In this document: piece after piece, positions 8,128-17,059 of the stretch
Layout: each line of letters begins with the position of its first letter
Numbering within the stretch: position 1 is the stretch's first letter
Source of the DNA: a bacterium
GTDB lineage: Bacteria > Ratteibacteria > UBA8468 > B48-G9 > JAFGKM01
NCBI GenBank assembly: GCA_035370465.1
Contig: DAOOVW010000005.1
Coordinates: 1-51,349 of the forward strand
Direction: 5' to 3'
Length of the DNA: 51,349 bases
Made by a program: the position numbers and the translations under genes
Notes under the pieces: generated by a model
What the model was told of the DNA's origin: nothing
What the model saw: the letters and a program-made list of their open reading frames with translations, nothing else
Database searches by the model: none

Positions 8128-9330
8128 ATGAGAAATAATAAAAGAGGCGGGATTACTTATGCAGATGGGTTTTTATCTTCTGGTATTTATAGTGGAATAA
8201 AAAAAGAGGGAAAAGACCTTTCCTTAATATATTCAAAATTACCTTGTGTAGCAGTTGGAACTTTTACAACAAATAAATTCAAGTCATATAGTTTGATAGT
8301 AACTATGAAAAATATAAAAAATCCAATACATTCTATTATTGTGAATAGCGGAAATGCTAATGCTTGCAATGGGAAAGAAAATTATATAAAAACAAAAGAA
8401 GTAGTTGGAAAATTAGCAGAAAAATTAAAAGTAAAAGAAGAAAATATACTTTTTGGTTCAACAGGTATTATCGGTGCTCCTTTACCCTATCAAAAAATAA
8501 TTTCTTCTCTTGATGAACTTATAAATTCATTATCTTGTTCTGGACATACTGCCGCAGCAGAAGGTATAATTACAACCGATACTTTTTTAAAAGAATTTCA
8601 GATAAATACCGGTATAAAAGGAAGAAAAAAAGAAATTTTTATTGGGGGTATGGCAAAAGGAGCAGGTATGATAAATCCAGATATGGCAACAATGCTGTCT
8701 TTTATAACAACAGATGCAGTTATTGAAAGAGATGCACTTGAAACTGCTTTAAAACAAGCAGTAGATAAGTCATTCAATATGTTGGTAGTTGATAATGATA
8801 CAAGTACAAATGATATGGTTATATGTTTAGCAAATGGAGCAGCAAGAAATAAAAGGATTCATTATAATACGGATGAATATTTTAAATTTTACCAGTCATT
8901 AGAAAATGTATGTATAAACTTAGCAAAAATGATTGCTAAAGATGGAGAAGGAGCAACAAAATTCATTGAAGTGAAAGTTAAAGGTGGCTGGTGCGAAAAA
9001 GATGTAAAGAAAGTTGCGAAAAAAGTGTGTGGTTCCAATCTTGTTAAAACAGCAATTTATGGGTGTCAACCAAACTGGGGTAGAATCATTGCATCAGTTG
9101 GTAGTTGTAAAGTAAAGTTTAATCCAGAAAAATTAGAACTTAAAATTTGTGGAATAAACATTTTTCAAAATGGGAATGTAATTAATTTTGATAACAATCT
9201 ACTGAGACAAAAATTACAGGATAAAGAAATTTTGATAGAAATTGACTTAAAACAGGGAAAATACCAGACATCTTCTTTTGGATGTGATATGACAGAAAAA
9301 TATATAAAAATAAACAAGGAATACGAATGA
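8128..9330 (+). CDS. argJ: bifunctional ornithine acetyltransferase / N-acetylglutamate synthase
   Basis: Transfers acetyl from N-acetylornithine to glutamate in the cyclic arginine pathway; some members also use acetyl-CoA. The protein is made as a precursor and cleaves itself at Ala-Thr in the motif MATML: here A187/T188, with T188 the N-terminal nucleophile of the beta chain. Other family segments are AVGTFTTN, IVNSGNANAC, GSTGIIG and GCQPNWGRI. 400 residues is normal. The purine-rich GGAAAAGGAAAA before the ATG serves as ribosome site. Its stop overlaps the next start as ATGA. No other arg genes are in the window. Whether it is mono- or bifunctional cannot be told. Confidence 0.96.
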   Translation: MRNNKRGGITYADGFLSSGIYSGIKKEGKDLSLIYSKLPCVAVGTFTTNKFKSYSLIVTMKNIKNPIHSIIVNSGNANACNGKENYIKTKEVVGKLAEKLKVKEENILFGSTGIIGAPLPYQKIISSLDELINSLSCSGHTAAAEGIITTDTFLKEFQINTGIKGRKKEIFIGGMAKGAGMINPDMATMLSFITTDAVIERDALETALKQAVDKSFNMLVVDNDTSTNDMVICLANGAARNKRIHYNTDEYFKFYQSLENVCINLAKMIAKDGEGATKFIEVKVKGGWCEKDVKKVAKKVCGSNLVKTAIYGCQPNWGRIIASVGSCKVKFNPEKLELKICGINIFQNGNVINFDNNLLRQKLQDKEILIEIDLKQGKYQTSSFGCDMTEKYIKINKEYE

Positions 9331-11267
9331 TTGCTAAAATGTTGAAGTTTCATCTATTTTTTCTTGGAGATGAAAACAAACTTTTAAGAACACTACAAAA
9401 AAAAGGTATTGTGGAAATTAACCAATTAGAAAAAGAATATGGTTTTGAAAATTTAAAAGAGAGGGTAATTTCCATTGAAGAAAAAATAAATAAAATTGAA
9501 TTTCTTAAAGGCATTGTTAAAAAAATTGATGGTAAAGAATTTAGTGGAAAAATTTTACTTACAGAAAGTCAGGAACAAAAAATAATATCTAATTTCTTAG
9601 TTGATGAAACATTTGATAATTTCAAAAAATTAAATGATGAAATTGAAAGAAGGAAAATAGTGGATAGGAAAATAGAAACAATAATAAACCAACTGAATAA
9701 ATTTAAAAATATAAAATTAAATTTTGCAACTCTTTTTTCTTTGAAAAATTTTTCTTTTTACATTTTTACATCAAAAAAACCTATTTCTTTAATATCTGAA
9801 GATATTCTTTTTGAAAAAGTATATCAGGATAAAAAAGAAATATTCTATTTAATTGTTTTCCCTTCTGGAAAGAAAGAAGAAATTTTTGAGAAGATAAAAG
9901 AAAATAAAGGAGAAATAATTGAAGTAAAAAAGTGGAATAAATATCCAGAAGATATTATAAAAAAACTTCTAAAAACAAAAAAGAAAAATTTAGAAAAAAT
10001 TAATAATTTTGAAAAGTATATAGGTGAAAATATAAAAAAAATTAAGAATGAAATCTTTGTTATTTATGACCATTATATTTCATTGCTCGATTATTTAAAA
10101 ACAAAAGAGAAAGTTACCTCTTCAAAATTTATAAAATGTTTTTGTGGCTGGATTAAAGAAAAAGATATTGAAAAATTAAAGGAGGCCATTAAAGAAACAT
10201 CACCAGATAGTTTTCTTCATATTGTTCCACCACAAAAAGATGAAGATGTACCTATAGTACTTGAAAATCCGCCCTTAATTGAACCATTTGAGGTTGTTAC
10301 TGACCTATATGGAAGACCTATTTATAAAAATATGGACCCAACATTTGCCCTTTCTTTATTTTTTGTTATTTCTTTTGGTTTCTGTACTTCTGATGCTGGC
10401 TATGGAATATTACTGATTTTGCTTTCTTTAATTTTAATGAGAAAATTTAAGTTCTATCCTTCTTTTATTAAATTTCTTAAACTTCTTATATATGGTGGGA
10501 TAGGGGCTATAATAATTGGGGCTCTTACGGGAGGATGGTTTGGAGATATAATAAGCAAATTACCAGAAAAGTCCATTATTACGAAAACATTAAGTTCATT
10601 TATAATTTTAGACCCATTAAAAGAAGGAAATAATGCTTTAATTTTTCTTGCATGGGCTTTAATTATTGGTTATATTCAAATAATCTGGGGTTTGATATTA
10701 AATCTTTATAATTCAATAAAAAACAAAGTAATAACAGATATATTACTTGCAACTTCAACTCTTTCAGTACAGATTTTTGCAGGAGTCCTTGTTTTCCTTT
10801 TCTTAAAAGGGCTAAAAACAGGTATATTTTTTTATATTCCTATTTTTATTGTTATTCTAAATTTTCTGACAATTATGGCTGTAAATGCAACCTCACAAAA
10901 GGGGCTTCTTATAAAGGGTTTCTGGGCTATTTATAGTGCTTATTCAGTTATTGCAGGTAACTTATTAGGAGATGTTTTAAGTTATAGTCGTCTTTTTGGA
11001 CTTGGATTAACATCAACTGTTCTTGCTATTGTTGTAAATCAAATTGTATTTATGGCAGGTGGTATTCCATTTATAGGACCTTTATTTGCTGTTATAATAT
11101 TTTTGCTTGGACACTTTGGGAATCTTGCAATAAACTTATTGGGTAGTTATGTTCACACAAGTAGATTACAATATCTTGAATTCTTTACAAAGTTTTATCA
11201 GGGAGGAGGAAAGCCATTTAGCCCATTTTCAGAGAAACGGATTTATACATATCTTAAAAATTTTTAA
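9327..11267 (+). CDS. ntpI: V-type ATP synthase subunit I (a-subunit homologue)
   Basis: The membrane stator/ion-channel subunit of a V/A-type ATPase. The first 330 residues form the charged, coiled-coil cytoplasmic arm; from about residue 338 there are seven to eight membrane segments. The stretch LSYSRLFGLGLTST near residue 552 contains the arginine expected to face the proteolipid ring. Length 646 is typical. ATGA overlap with argJ shows co-translation, which is odd because no other V-ATPase gene follows: the next 300 nt hold a GC-rich repeat island. Whether the pump moves H+ or Na+ cannot be decided from this subunit. Confidence 0.92.
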   Translation: MIAKMLKFHLFFLGDENKLLRTLQKKGIVEINQLEKEYGFENLKERVISIEEKINKIEFLKGIVKKIDGKEFSGKILLTESQEQKIISNFLVDETFDNFKKLNDEIERRKIVDRKIETIINQLNKFKNIKLNFATLFSLKNFSFYIFTSKKPISLISEDILFEKVYQDKKEIFYLIVFPSGKKEEIFEKIKENKGEIIEVKKWNKYPEDIIKKLLKTKKKNLEKINNFEKYIGENIKKIKNEIFVIYDHYISLLDYLKTKEKVTSSKFIKCFCGWIKEKDIEKLKEAIKETSPDSFLHIVPPQKDEDVPIVLENPPLIEPFEVVTDLYGRPIYKNMDPTFALSLFFVISFGFCTSDAGYGILLILLSLILMRKFKFYPSFIKFLKLLIYGGIGAIIIGALTGGWFGDIISKLPEKSIITKTLSSFIILDPLKEGNNALIFLAWALIIGYIQIIWGLILNLYNSIKNKVITDILLATSTLSVQIFAGVLVFLFLKGLKTGIFFYIPIFIVILNFLTIMAVNATSQKGLLIKGFWAIYSAYSVIAGNLLGDVLSYSRLFGLGLTSTVLAIVVNQIVFMAGGIPFIGPLFAVIIFLLGHFGNLAINLLGSYVHTSRLQYLEFFTKFYQGGGKPFSPFSEKRIYTYLKNF

Positions 11268-11329
11268 TTTTAAGAAAAAAAAGGTAAAATAAATGGTAGT
11301 GTCAAAAAATAGATGAAAGAAAGATGAAA

Positions 11330-11455
11330 TTCCCCCTCACCCATACCCCTCGGGCGTAGTTCATATGCTCACCCGTTGGGCTATGCCCAGAGGGATCCGT
11401 AGCCAAAAGCGAGGACCCTACGGGCGAGCCTCTCCCCAAGGGGAGAGGGAAGAAA
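11330..11455. repeat. GC-rich dispersed-type repeat island with nested inverted repeats
   Basis: In the 299-nt gap after ntpI the composition switches abruptly to about 60% G+C. The element opens with TTCCCCCTCACCC and closes with a perfect hairpin at 11429-11448 (CCTCTCCCC, AA, GGGGAGAGG). Inside are GGGCTATGCCC (a 4-bp-arm palindrome) and CCGTAG/CTACGG arms about 15 nt apart. The ends resemble the widespread intergenic CCCTCTCC/GGAGAGGG repeats known from many bacterial genomes; this is from memory. The rest of the gap is A+T-rich, without a recognisable gene. Confidence 0.65.
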
Positions 11456-11566
11456 GAAAAAAGAGGAGGGATATAAAGACTTATAAAAGCATTAAAAGAC
11501 AAAGAAAAGAACTATAAAATCTATAGCCAATTTTGGCAGAACCAAATAAATGAAAAGGAGGAGAAT

Positions 11567-12238
11567 ATGGGAAAAGAAAGTATATGGAGCCCGACAGTGG
11601 CATTGGCACAGAAATTCTGGCTCGGACTGTCAAAAGTAATTGCAGCAGTGTTAATTTTTCTTATTGGATGGCTTATTGCACGACTTTTAAAAAATTTGAT
11701 TATAAGATTTTTTAAGGTAATAAAAATTGATAAGTTGGGTGAGGACTCAGGTCTTAAAGGACTCCTTGAAAAAGGAAATGTTACAAGAGACATTTCTGAA
11801 TTGATTGGTATTGGTGTGTACTGGCTTTTGATGCTTGTAGTTATCTTTATTGCAGTTGACTTTGCCGGTATTTTAATTCCAGAGGAAGTTATAAACACTT
11901 TACTTGGTTTTATACCAAAATTCATCTTAGGGCTTCTTATTTTTATATTTTCTGTTTTTCTTGGAAATTTTTTCAACGGGATAGTTAGAACATCAGCAGG
12001 AAATATGGGAATAGAAAAAGCATCTCTTCTTGGTAAAGTTACTCATATTTCAATTGTTGCATTTGGGGCAGTTATTGCTTTACAACAAATAGGAATTGCT
12101 CCCACATTTATAGCAAATGTTTTTATAATTGTTTTAGGTTCTTTCTGTTTTGGAATTGCTCTTGCCTTTGCACTTGGTTGTAAAGATATTATCAAAAATT
12201 ATTTAGAAGACCATTTTAAAAAGGACAAGAAGGAATAA
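11567..12238 (+). CDS. small membrane protein with MscS-like TM-helix repeats
   Basis: A 223-residue protein of five hydrophobic segments (roughly 20-40, 83-103, 115-137, 155-173 and 180-200). Segments such as AAVLIFLIGWLIARLLKNLIIRFF resemble the conserved TM helix found in mechanosensitive-channel (MscS) relatives, but the soluble beta domain of MscS is absent, so it belongs to the short TM_helix-type proteins of unknown role. A strong AAAAGGAGGAG site precedes the ATG. Only 6 nt separate its stop from tRNA-Ile. A role in osmotic response is plausible by family only. Confidence 0.75.
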   Translation: MGKESIWSPTVALAQKFWLGLSKVIAAVLIFLIGWLIARLLKNLIIRFFKVIKIDKLGEDSGLKGLLEKGNVTRDISELIGIGVYWLLMLVVIFIAVDFAGILIPEEVINTLLGFIPKFILGLLIFIFSVFLGNFFNGIVRTSAGNMGIEKASLLGKVTHISIVAFGAVIALQQIGIAPTFIANVFIIVLGSFCFGIALAFALGCKDIIKNYLEDHFKKDKKE

Positions 12239-12244
12239 ATTAAA

Positions 12245-12316
12245 GGGCGCGTAGCTCAAGGGCAGAGCACCGTGCTGATAACGCGGGGGCTGGTGGTTCG
12301 AATCCACCCGTGCCCA
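12245..12316 (+). tRNA. tRNA-Ile (anticodon GAT)
   Basis: Cloverleaf by eye: acceptor GGGCGCG pairs with CGTGCCC, D arm GCTC/GAGC, anticodon arm CCGTG-CTGATAA-CGCGG with anticodon GAT, T arm GGTGG-TTCGAAT-CCACC and discriminator A. CCA is not encoded. It lies 6 nt after the membrane-protein gene and 15 nt before rplY, so it is probably excised from a shared transcript. This tRNA is usually found in rRNA spacers; no rRNA is in the window. Confidence 0.95.
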
Positions 12317-12331
12317 TTAAAGGAGAAAGTT

Positions 12332-13021
12332 ATGGAAAAAATTGAATTTTCTGCTGAAATAAGAGAAGGAACAGGTAAAAAAATAACAAGAAAATTGAGA
12401 AAAAATGAGTATATCCCTGCTGTTCTTTATGGAGCAAAAGAGCCCCCTTTGTTGCTAAAACTAAAAAGAAAGGACACAGAAAAAACAATAAGACACATAG
12501 AATCACATAGTATTATGGCAGACCTGATAATTGATGAAAAATCAGGGAAGAAAGAAAATGTGAAAGTTGTATTAAAAGAAATTCAGGTGAACCCTATAAA
12601 GGAAAATATTACGCATCTTGATTTTTATAGAGTAAGTATGGATAAACCAATATTCATTACAGTTCCACTTCATTTTATAGGAACTGCTCCAGGTACTGAA
12701 AAAGGGGGAATTCTTGATGAAGAAATGAGAGAAATAACAATTGAATGCCTTCCAAAAGATGCGCCTTCTTTTCTTGAAATTGATATTTCTTCTCTTGATA
12801 TAGGCAACACATTACTTGTTAAAGATATTAAAACAGACAAAAAAATAAGAATAGTTGAAAATGGAGAAAGGGTAGTTATATCTGTTCTTGCTCCAAAAGT
12901 TGTTGAAGTTGAAGAAGAAGCAGTAGAAAAAGAAGAGGTGAAAAAAGAACCAGAAGTTATAACTGAAGAAAAAGTTGAAGAAAGAAGAAAAGAAAAAGAA
13001 AAGGAAAAAGAAGAGAAGTGA
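12332..13021 (+). CDS. rplY: 50S ribosomal protein L25 (CTC/TL5 form)
   Basis: Binds 5S rRNA in the large subunit. The N-terminal L25 domain (about 1-95: EFSAEIREGTGKKITRKLRK, IPAVLYG) is followed by the TL5 beta domain (about 100-190) and a highly charged Lys/Glu tail of some 35 residues. The open frame runs upstream through the tRNA, but the ATG at 12332 with AGGAGA at 12321-12326 gives the expected N-terminus; length 229. Its stop overlaps the pth GTG start as GTGA. The rplY-pth pair is a widespread arrangement. Confidence 0.95.
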   Translation: MEKIEFSAEIREGTGKKITRKLRKNEYIPAVLYGAKEPPLLLKLKRKDTEKTIRHIESHSIMADLIIDEKSGKKENVKVVLKEIQVNPIKENITHLDFYRVSMDKPIFITVPLHFIGTAPGTEKGGILDEEMREITIECLPKDAPSFLEIDISSLDIGNTLLVKDIKTDKKIRIVENGERVVISVLAPKVVEVEEEAVEKEEVKKEPEVITEEKVEERRKEKEKEKEEK

Positions 13022-13578
13022 AAATTTTTTTTGGTATTGGCAACCCTGGAAATGAGTATAAGAATACAAGACATAATGCCGGCTTGATGGTAATTGAGAA
13101 TTTTTTAGACAAATTTGAAAATTATACAGAAAAAAAACATAGATATTTTATTTCTTATGAAATTTCTCTTGGCGGGAAAGAAACAATCCTGGTAAAACCA
13201 AGAACATATATTAATGAAAGTGGAATATCTTTTAAGAAAGTTCTTGATACATATAAAGTAGATGTTGAAAATGTAATTGTTATCCATGACGATTTAGGAA
13301 TAGAGACAGGAAAAATTAAAATTGTATTTGATAAAGGAGATAATGGACATAAAGGAATAATTTCAATATTTAATACAGTTGAGACAAAAAATTTCTACCG
13401 TATAAGAATAGGAATAGGAAAGGGGAAAATAGAAATAACTTATGTTGATTATGTTCTTTCTCCTTTTGAAGAAGAAGAAAAAGAACTTATAAAAAGTTCA
13501 ATAGAAAAAGCAGTAGGTGCAATAGAAGAAATAATAAGGTCAGGAATTGAAAGAGCAATGACAATTTATAATAGATAA
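13018..13578 (+). CDS. pth: peptidyl-tRNA hydrolase
   Basis: Releases peptides from peptidyl-tRNAs dropped by ribosomes. Catalytic His is H19 in NTRHNAG, N9 lies in GIGNPG, the helper Asp is in VIHDDLG (90s) and TYINESG (63-69) and GDNGHKG are conserved. 186 residues is normal. The start is GTG, overlapping the rplY stop, which suits translational coupling. The purine-rich end of rplY (AAGAAGAGAAG) may serve as ribosome site. Confidence 0.96.
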   Translation: MKIFFGIGNPGNEYKNTRHNAGLMVIENFLDKFENYTEKKHRYFISYEISLGGKETILVKPRTYINESGISFKKVLDTYKVDVENVIVIHDDLGIETGKIKIVFDKGDNGHKGIISIFNTVETKNFYRIRIGIGKGKIEITYVDYVLSPFEEEEKELIKSSIEKAVGAIEEIIRSGIERAMTIYNR

Positions 13579-13592
13579 GGAAGGAGGCAAAA

Positions 13593-15680
13593 ATGGATTG
13601 GTCTCAGGTAATTACAATTATTGGTTCTGTTTTTGCATTGGGATATACTGTTTTTATTGTAAAAGGGATATTAAAAGAAAAAGAAGGAACTCCTGAAATG
13701 ATAGAAGTTGCAGAAGCAGTCAGAACAGGAGCAAGAGCATATTTAAAAAGGCAGTATAAAGGCGTTAGCATGTTTTTTGGGATTGTTTTTATAATTCTTC
13801 TTCTTCTTGCTTTTTTGAAATATCTGCCTATTTTTGTTCCATTTGCTTTTCTTACAGGAGGGTTCTTTTCTGCTTTAAGCGGGTATATTGGGATGACAGT
13901 TGCAACAAAATCATCTTCAAGAACAACCTTTGCTGCTAAGACATCTCTAAATAAGGCATTAAGAATTGCCTTTTCTGCTGGTTTTGTTATGGGACTTGTT
14001 GTTGTTGGGTTTGCTTTATTTGATATAAGTATCTGGTATAATATTTTGAATTTTGTTTATAGACACCTACCTCTTGAAGAAAAATTAAAAAATATAACTT
14101 CAACTATGATATGTTTTGGAATGGGAGCAAGTTCTCAGGCACTTTTTGCAAGAGTTGGAGGTGGAATTTATACAAAAGGAGCAGATGTTGGAGCAGACCT
14201 TGTTGGAAAAGTAGAGGCAGGGATTCCAGAGGATGACCCTCGTAATCCCGCTGTAATTGCAGATAATGTTGGAGATAATGTTGGAGATATAGCAGGTATG
14301 GGAGCAGACCTTTATGAATCATATACTGATTCAATAATTGCAACAATGGCTCTTGCTTATGCTGCTGGACTTTCAATTAAAGGGATTGCAGTTCCTATGG
14401 TAATAGCAACAGTTGGGGTTATATGTTCAATAATTGGTTCTTTATTTGTTAAAGTTGGTGAAGAAGCAAGTCAGGCAAACTTATTAAAGGCCTTAAGAAG
14501 AGGAACTTATTTAGCATCAATTCTTACATTTATTATTTCGTATTTTGTAATTATTAAAATTCTTGGCAGGGGATATATTGGACTTTATGGTTCTGTTATA
14601 AGTGGGATATTCGCAGGTGTTATAATTGGATTTTTTACAGAATATTTCACATCAGACAATTATAGCCCAACAAGAAATGTTGCAATAGCAGCAAAAACAG
14701 GACATGCAACTGTTATAATTGAAGGACTTGCAACAGGGATGTTTTCCACTATTGCTCCTGTTTTAACGGTTGTAGTTGCAACTTTATGTGCTTATATATT
14801 ACCAGGCGGATTTGCCGACCCTGCTCTTGGGCTTTATGGAATTGGGCTTGCTGGTGTAGGAATGTTAAGTACACTTGGAATTACACTTGCAACTGATAGT
14901 TATGGGCCAGTTGCTGACAATGCTGGTGGAAATGCAGAAATGACACATCAACCATCTTTTGTAAGACAAAGAACAGATTCTCTTGATGCGCTTGGAAATA
15001 CAACTGCTGCAACAGGAAAGGGATTTGCAATTGGTTCTGCTGCTTTAACTGCTCTTGCCTTAATTGCTGCTTATAAAGACCAGGTAGTTCTCTTAGGAGG
15101 AAAAATTGATTTTTCAATTATGAATGTACGACTCCTTTTAGGTATCTTCATAGGAGCAATGTATCCTTTTTTCTTTTCATCAATGGCTTTAAGAGCAGTT
15201 GGAAGAGCAGCACAGAAAATTGTTGAAGAAGTAAGAAGACAATTTAGAGAAATTAAAGGACTTATTGAAGGAAAAGCAAAACCTGACTATGCAAAAGCAG
15301 TTGATATATGCACAAAAGCAGCACAAAAAGAAATGGTTATTCCAACAGTTTTCACGGTCATTTTACCAATTATTGTTGGAATACTTTTAGGGACAGAAGG
15401 AGTTATTGGATTGCTTGTAGGGGCAGTAACAAGTGGTTTTGCAGTTGCAATTATGATGGCAAATTCTGGAGCAAGTTGGGATAATGCAAAAAAATATATT
15501 GAAAAAGGGAATTTGGGTGGGAAAGGAACAGAAGTGCATAAGGCAGCAGTTACAGGTGATACAGTTGGAGACCCATTTAAGGATACAGCAGGTCCATCAT
15601 TAAATATTCTTATAAAATTAATCTCAATTATTTCAATTGTTTTTGCCAGTTTTATTGTCAAAAATTCTCTTTTTAAATAG
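13593..15680 (+). CDS. hppA: membrane-bound pyrophosphatase, K+-dependent type (H+ and/or Na+ pump)
   Basis: A 695-residue membrane protein of about 15-16 helices that couples hydrolysis of pyrophosphate to ion export. The substrate loop DVGADLVGKVE is at about 198-208, followed by DDPRNPAVIADNVGDNVGD, and a second acidic motif DTVGDPFKDTAGPS lies near the C-terminus. In the segment GNTTAATGKG (468-477) the residue after GNTT is Ala (A472) and three on is Gly (G475); known K+-independent enzymes have Lys and Thr there, so this one should need K+. K+-dependent enzymes include both H+ and Na+ pumps. AAGGAGG precedes the ATG. The enzyme recovers energy from biosynthetic pyrophosphate. Confidence 0.96.
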   Translation: MDWSQVITIIGSVFALGYTVFIVKGILKEKEGTPEMIEVAEAVRTGARAYLKRQYKGVSMFFGIVFIILLLLAFLKYLPIFVPFAFLTGGFFSALSGYIGMTVATKSSSRTTFAAKTSLNKALRIAFSAGFVMGLVVVGFALFDISIWYNILNFVYRHLPLEEKLKNITSTMICFGMGASSQALFARVGGGIYTKGADVGADLVGKVEAGIPEDDPRNPAVIADNVGDNVGDIAGMGADLYESYTDSIIATMALAYAAGLSIKGIAVPMVIATVGVICSIIGSLFVKVGEEASQANLLKALRRGTYLASILTFIISYFVIIKILGRGYIGLYGSVISGIFAGVIIGFFTEYFTSDNYSPTRNVAIAAKTGHATVIIEGLATGMFSTIAPVLTVVVATLCAYILPGGFADPALGLYGIGLAGVGMLSTLGITLATDSYGPVADNAGGNAEMTHQPSFVRQRTDSLDALGNTTAATGKGFAIGSAALTALALIAAYKDQVVLLGGKIDFSIMNVRLLLGIFIGAMYPFFFSSMALRAVGRAAQKIVEEVRRQFREIKGLIEGKAKPDYAKAVDICTKAAQKEMVIPTVFTVILPIIVGILLGTEGVIGLLVGAVTSGFAVAIMMANSGASWDNAKKYIEKGNLGGKGTEVHKAAVTGDTVGDPFKDTAGPSLNILIKLISIISIVFASFIVKNSLFK

Positions 15681-15752
15681 AAAGTGCGTTTTTCCATCCG
15701 TTCATCTTTTTGGAGGATGTAAAATTATAACTAAAAGCGGAAAAGTTAAAGA

Positions 15753-15885
15753 TACAACTTAAAATTTAAAAAGTTTTTATCTTTTGTATTTCGTCCGCTA
15801 AAAAGCGCATCGGACGCTAAAATACGCGTTTTGAACTTTACATTTTAGTTTTACACTTTACGCTTTACATTTTACATTTTTAAAA
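15753..15885. repeat. A+T-rich modular dispersed repeat, copy 1
   Basis: Within the 221-nt gap before the malic enzyme three modules also occur at 28635-28776: the 19-mer TACAACTTAAAATTTAAAA (15753-15771); a TCCGCT...GGACGCTAAAATACGCG block (15792-15828), which contains CGTCCG/CGGACG and CGCT/AGCG inverted arms; and a poly-pyrimidine stretch starting TTTTGAACTTTACATTTT (15829-15884). The modules stand in a different order in copy 2. Confidence 0.6.
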
Positions 15886-15901
15886 TATTTATTTTAAATA
15901 A

Positions 15902-17059
15902 ATGAAAAATATATTTGAAAAGTCAATTCAACTACATAAAAAAGCAAAAGGGAAAATTGAAATAAAATCAAAAGTCCCTTTACTAGATAAAAATGACCTA
16001 TCACTTGCCTATACCCCAGGAGTAGCAGGTCCCTGTGAAGAAATAAAAAAAGATATTTCAAAAATTTATAAATACACTTCAAAATGGAATTTAGTTGCTA
16101 TTGTTACTGATGGAAGTGCTGTTTTAGGGTTAGGGAATATTGGAGCAGATGCATCCTTACCAGTAATGGAAGGAAAAGCAATTTTGTTTAAGGAATTTGG
16201 TGATGTTGATGCTTTCCCAATTTGTATAAAATCCCAGAAAATTGAAGATATAGTAAAAACCATATCTCTTATTTCTCCTGTTTTTGGTGGTATAAATCTT
16301 GAAGATATTTCTTCCCCAAGATGTTTTTCAATAGAAAAAAAATTAGAAAAAATACTTGATATACCTGTCTTTCATGATGACCAGCATGGAACTGCTGTTG
16401 TTGTTTTAGCAGGACTTATAAATGCCTTAAAATTGACTAATAAGAAATTTAACAAAATTAAAGTTGTAATAAATGGAGCAGGAGCAGCAGGTATTGCAAT
16501 AACAAAAATGCTTTATAAAACAGGAGTAAGAGAAATATTTTTATGTGATAGAGTTGGAGTAATTTATAAAGGTAGAAAAGAAAATATGAATTCTGCAAAA
16601 GAAGAAATAACTAAATACCTATCAAAAAAAAGCAAAAAGGGAACACTCAATGAAGTAATTGAAGGAAGTGATGTTTTTATAGGTGTTTCAGGACCTGATA
16701 TATTAAATGAAGAAATGGTAAAAAAAATGAATAAAAATTCAATAATTTTTGCTATGGCAAATCCAATACCTGAAATAATGCCTGATAAAGCAAAAAAAGC
16801 GGGTGCTTTTATTGTTGGGACAGGAAGAAGTGATTTTCCAAATCAAATAAATAACCTACTTGCTTTTCCTGGTATTTTTAGAGGTGCCTTAGATATAAGA
16901 GCAAAAAAAATAACAGATGAAATGAAATTAGCAGCAAGTTATGCTATTGCAAATTATATTCCTGAAAATAAACTTTCTCCTTCTTATATAATTCCGTCTC
17001 CTCTTGATAAAAAAGTAGCAAAAAAGGTCTCTGAAAAAGTATCTTCTGCCTATTTATGA
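15902..17059 (+). CDS. malic enzyme (NAD(P)-dependent malate dehydrogenase, decarboxylating)
   Basis: Converts malate to pyruvate, CO2 and NAD(P)H, linking C4 acids to pyruvate. The N-terminal domain shows LAYTPGVAGPCEEI with its catalytic tyrosine, GNIGADASLPVMEGKAILFK with the catalytic lysine, and FHDDQHGTAVV for metal binding. The dinucleotide fold follows with INGAGAAGIAI near residue 195. It is the short 385-residue bacterial form without a phosphotransacetylase domain. No Shine-Dalgarno precedes the ATG. Its last 6 nt overlap the convergent ceramidase-like gene. NAD versus NADP preference is uncertain. Confidence 0.95.
   Translation: MKNIFEKSIQLHKKAKGKIEIKSKVPLLDKNDLSLAYTPGVAGPCEEIKKDISKIYKYTSKWNLVAIVTDGSAVLGLGNIGADASLPVMEGKAILFKEFGDVDAFPICIKSQKIEDIVKTISLISPVFGGINLEDISSPRCFSIEKKLEKILDIPVFHDDQHGTAVVVLAGLINALKLTNKKFNKIKVVINGAGAAGIAITKMLYKTGVREIFLCDRVGVIYKGRKENMNSAKEEITKYLSKKSKKGTLNEVIEGSDVFIGVSGPDILNEEMVKKMNKNSIIFAMANPIPEIMPDKAKKAGAFIVGTGRSDFPNQINNLLAFPGIFRGALDIRAKKITDEMKLAASYAIANYIPENKLSPSYIIPSPLDKKVAKKVSEKVSSAYL

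Noticed and set aside
11302..11502. 66-codon open frame across the GC-rich island
   Set aside because: It reads through the repeat and its hairpin, has proline- and glycine-rich low-complexity sequence and no ribosome site. It looks like a by-product of the repeat.
12670..13074. Long open frames opposite the 3' part of rplY
   Set aside because: They are serine/phenylalanine-rich mirror images of the Lys/Glu-rich tail of L25; no ribosome site.
15681..15720. Terminator after hppA
   Set aside because: CATCC/GGATG arms are only 5 bp around a 15-nt loop with no following T-run.
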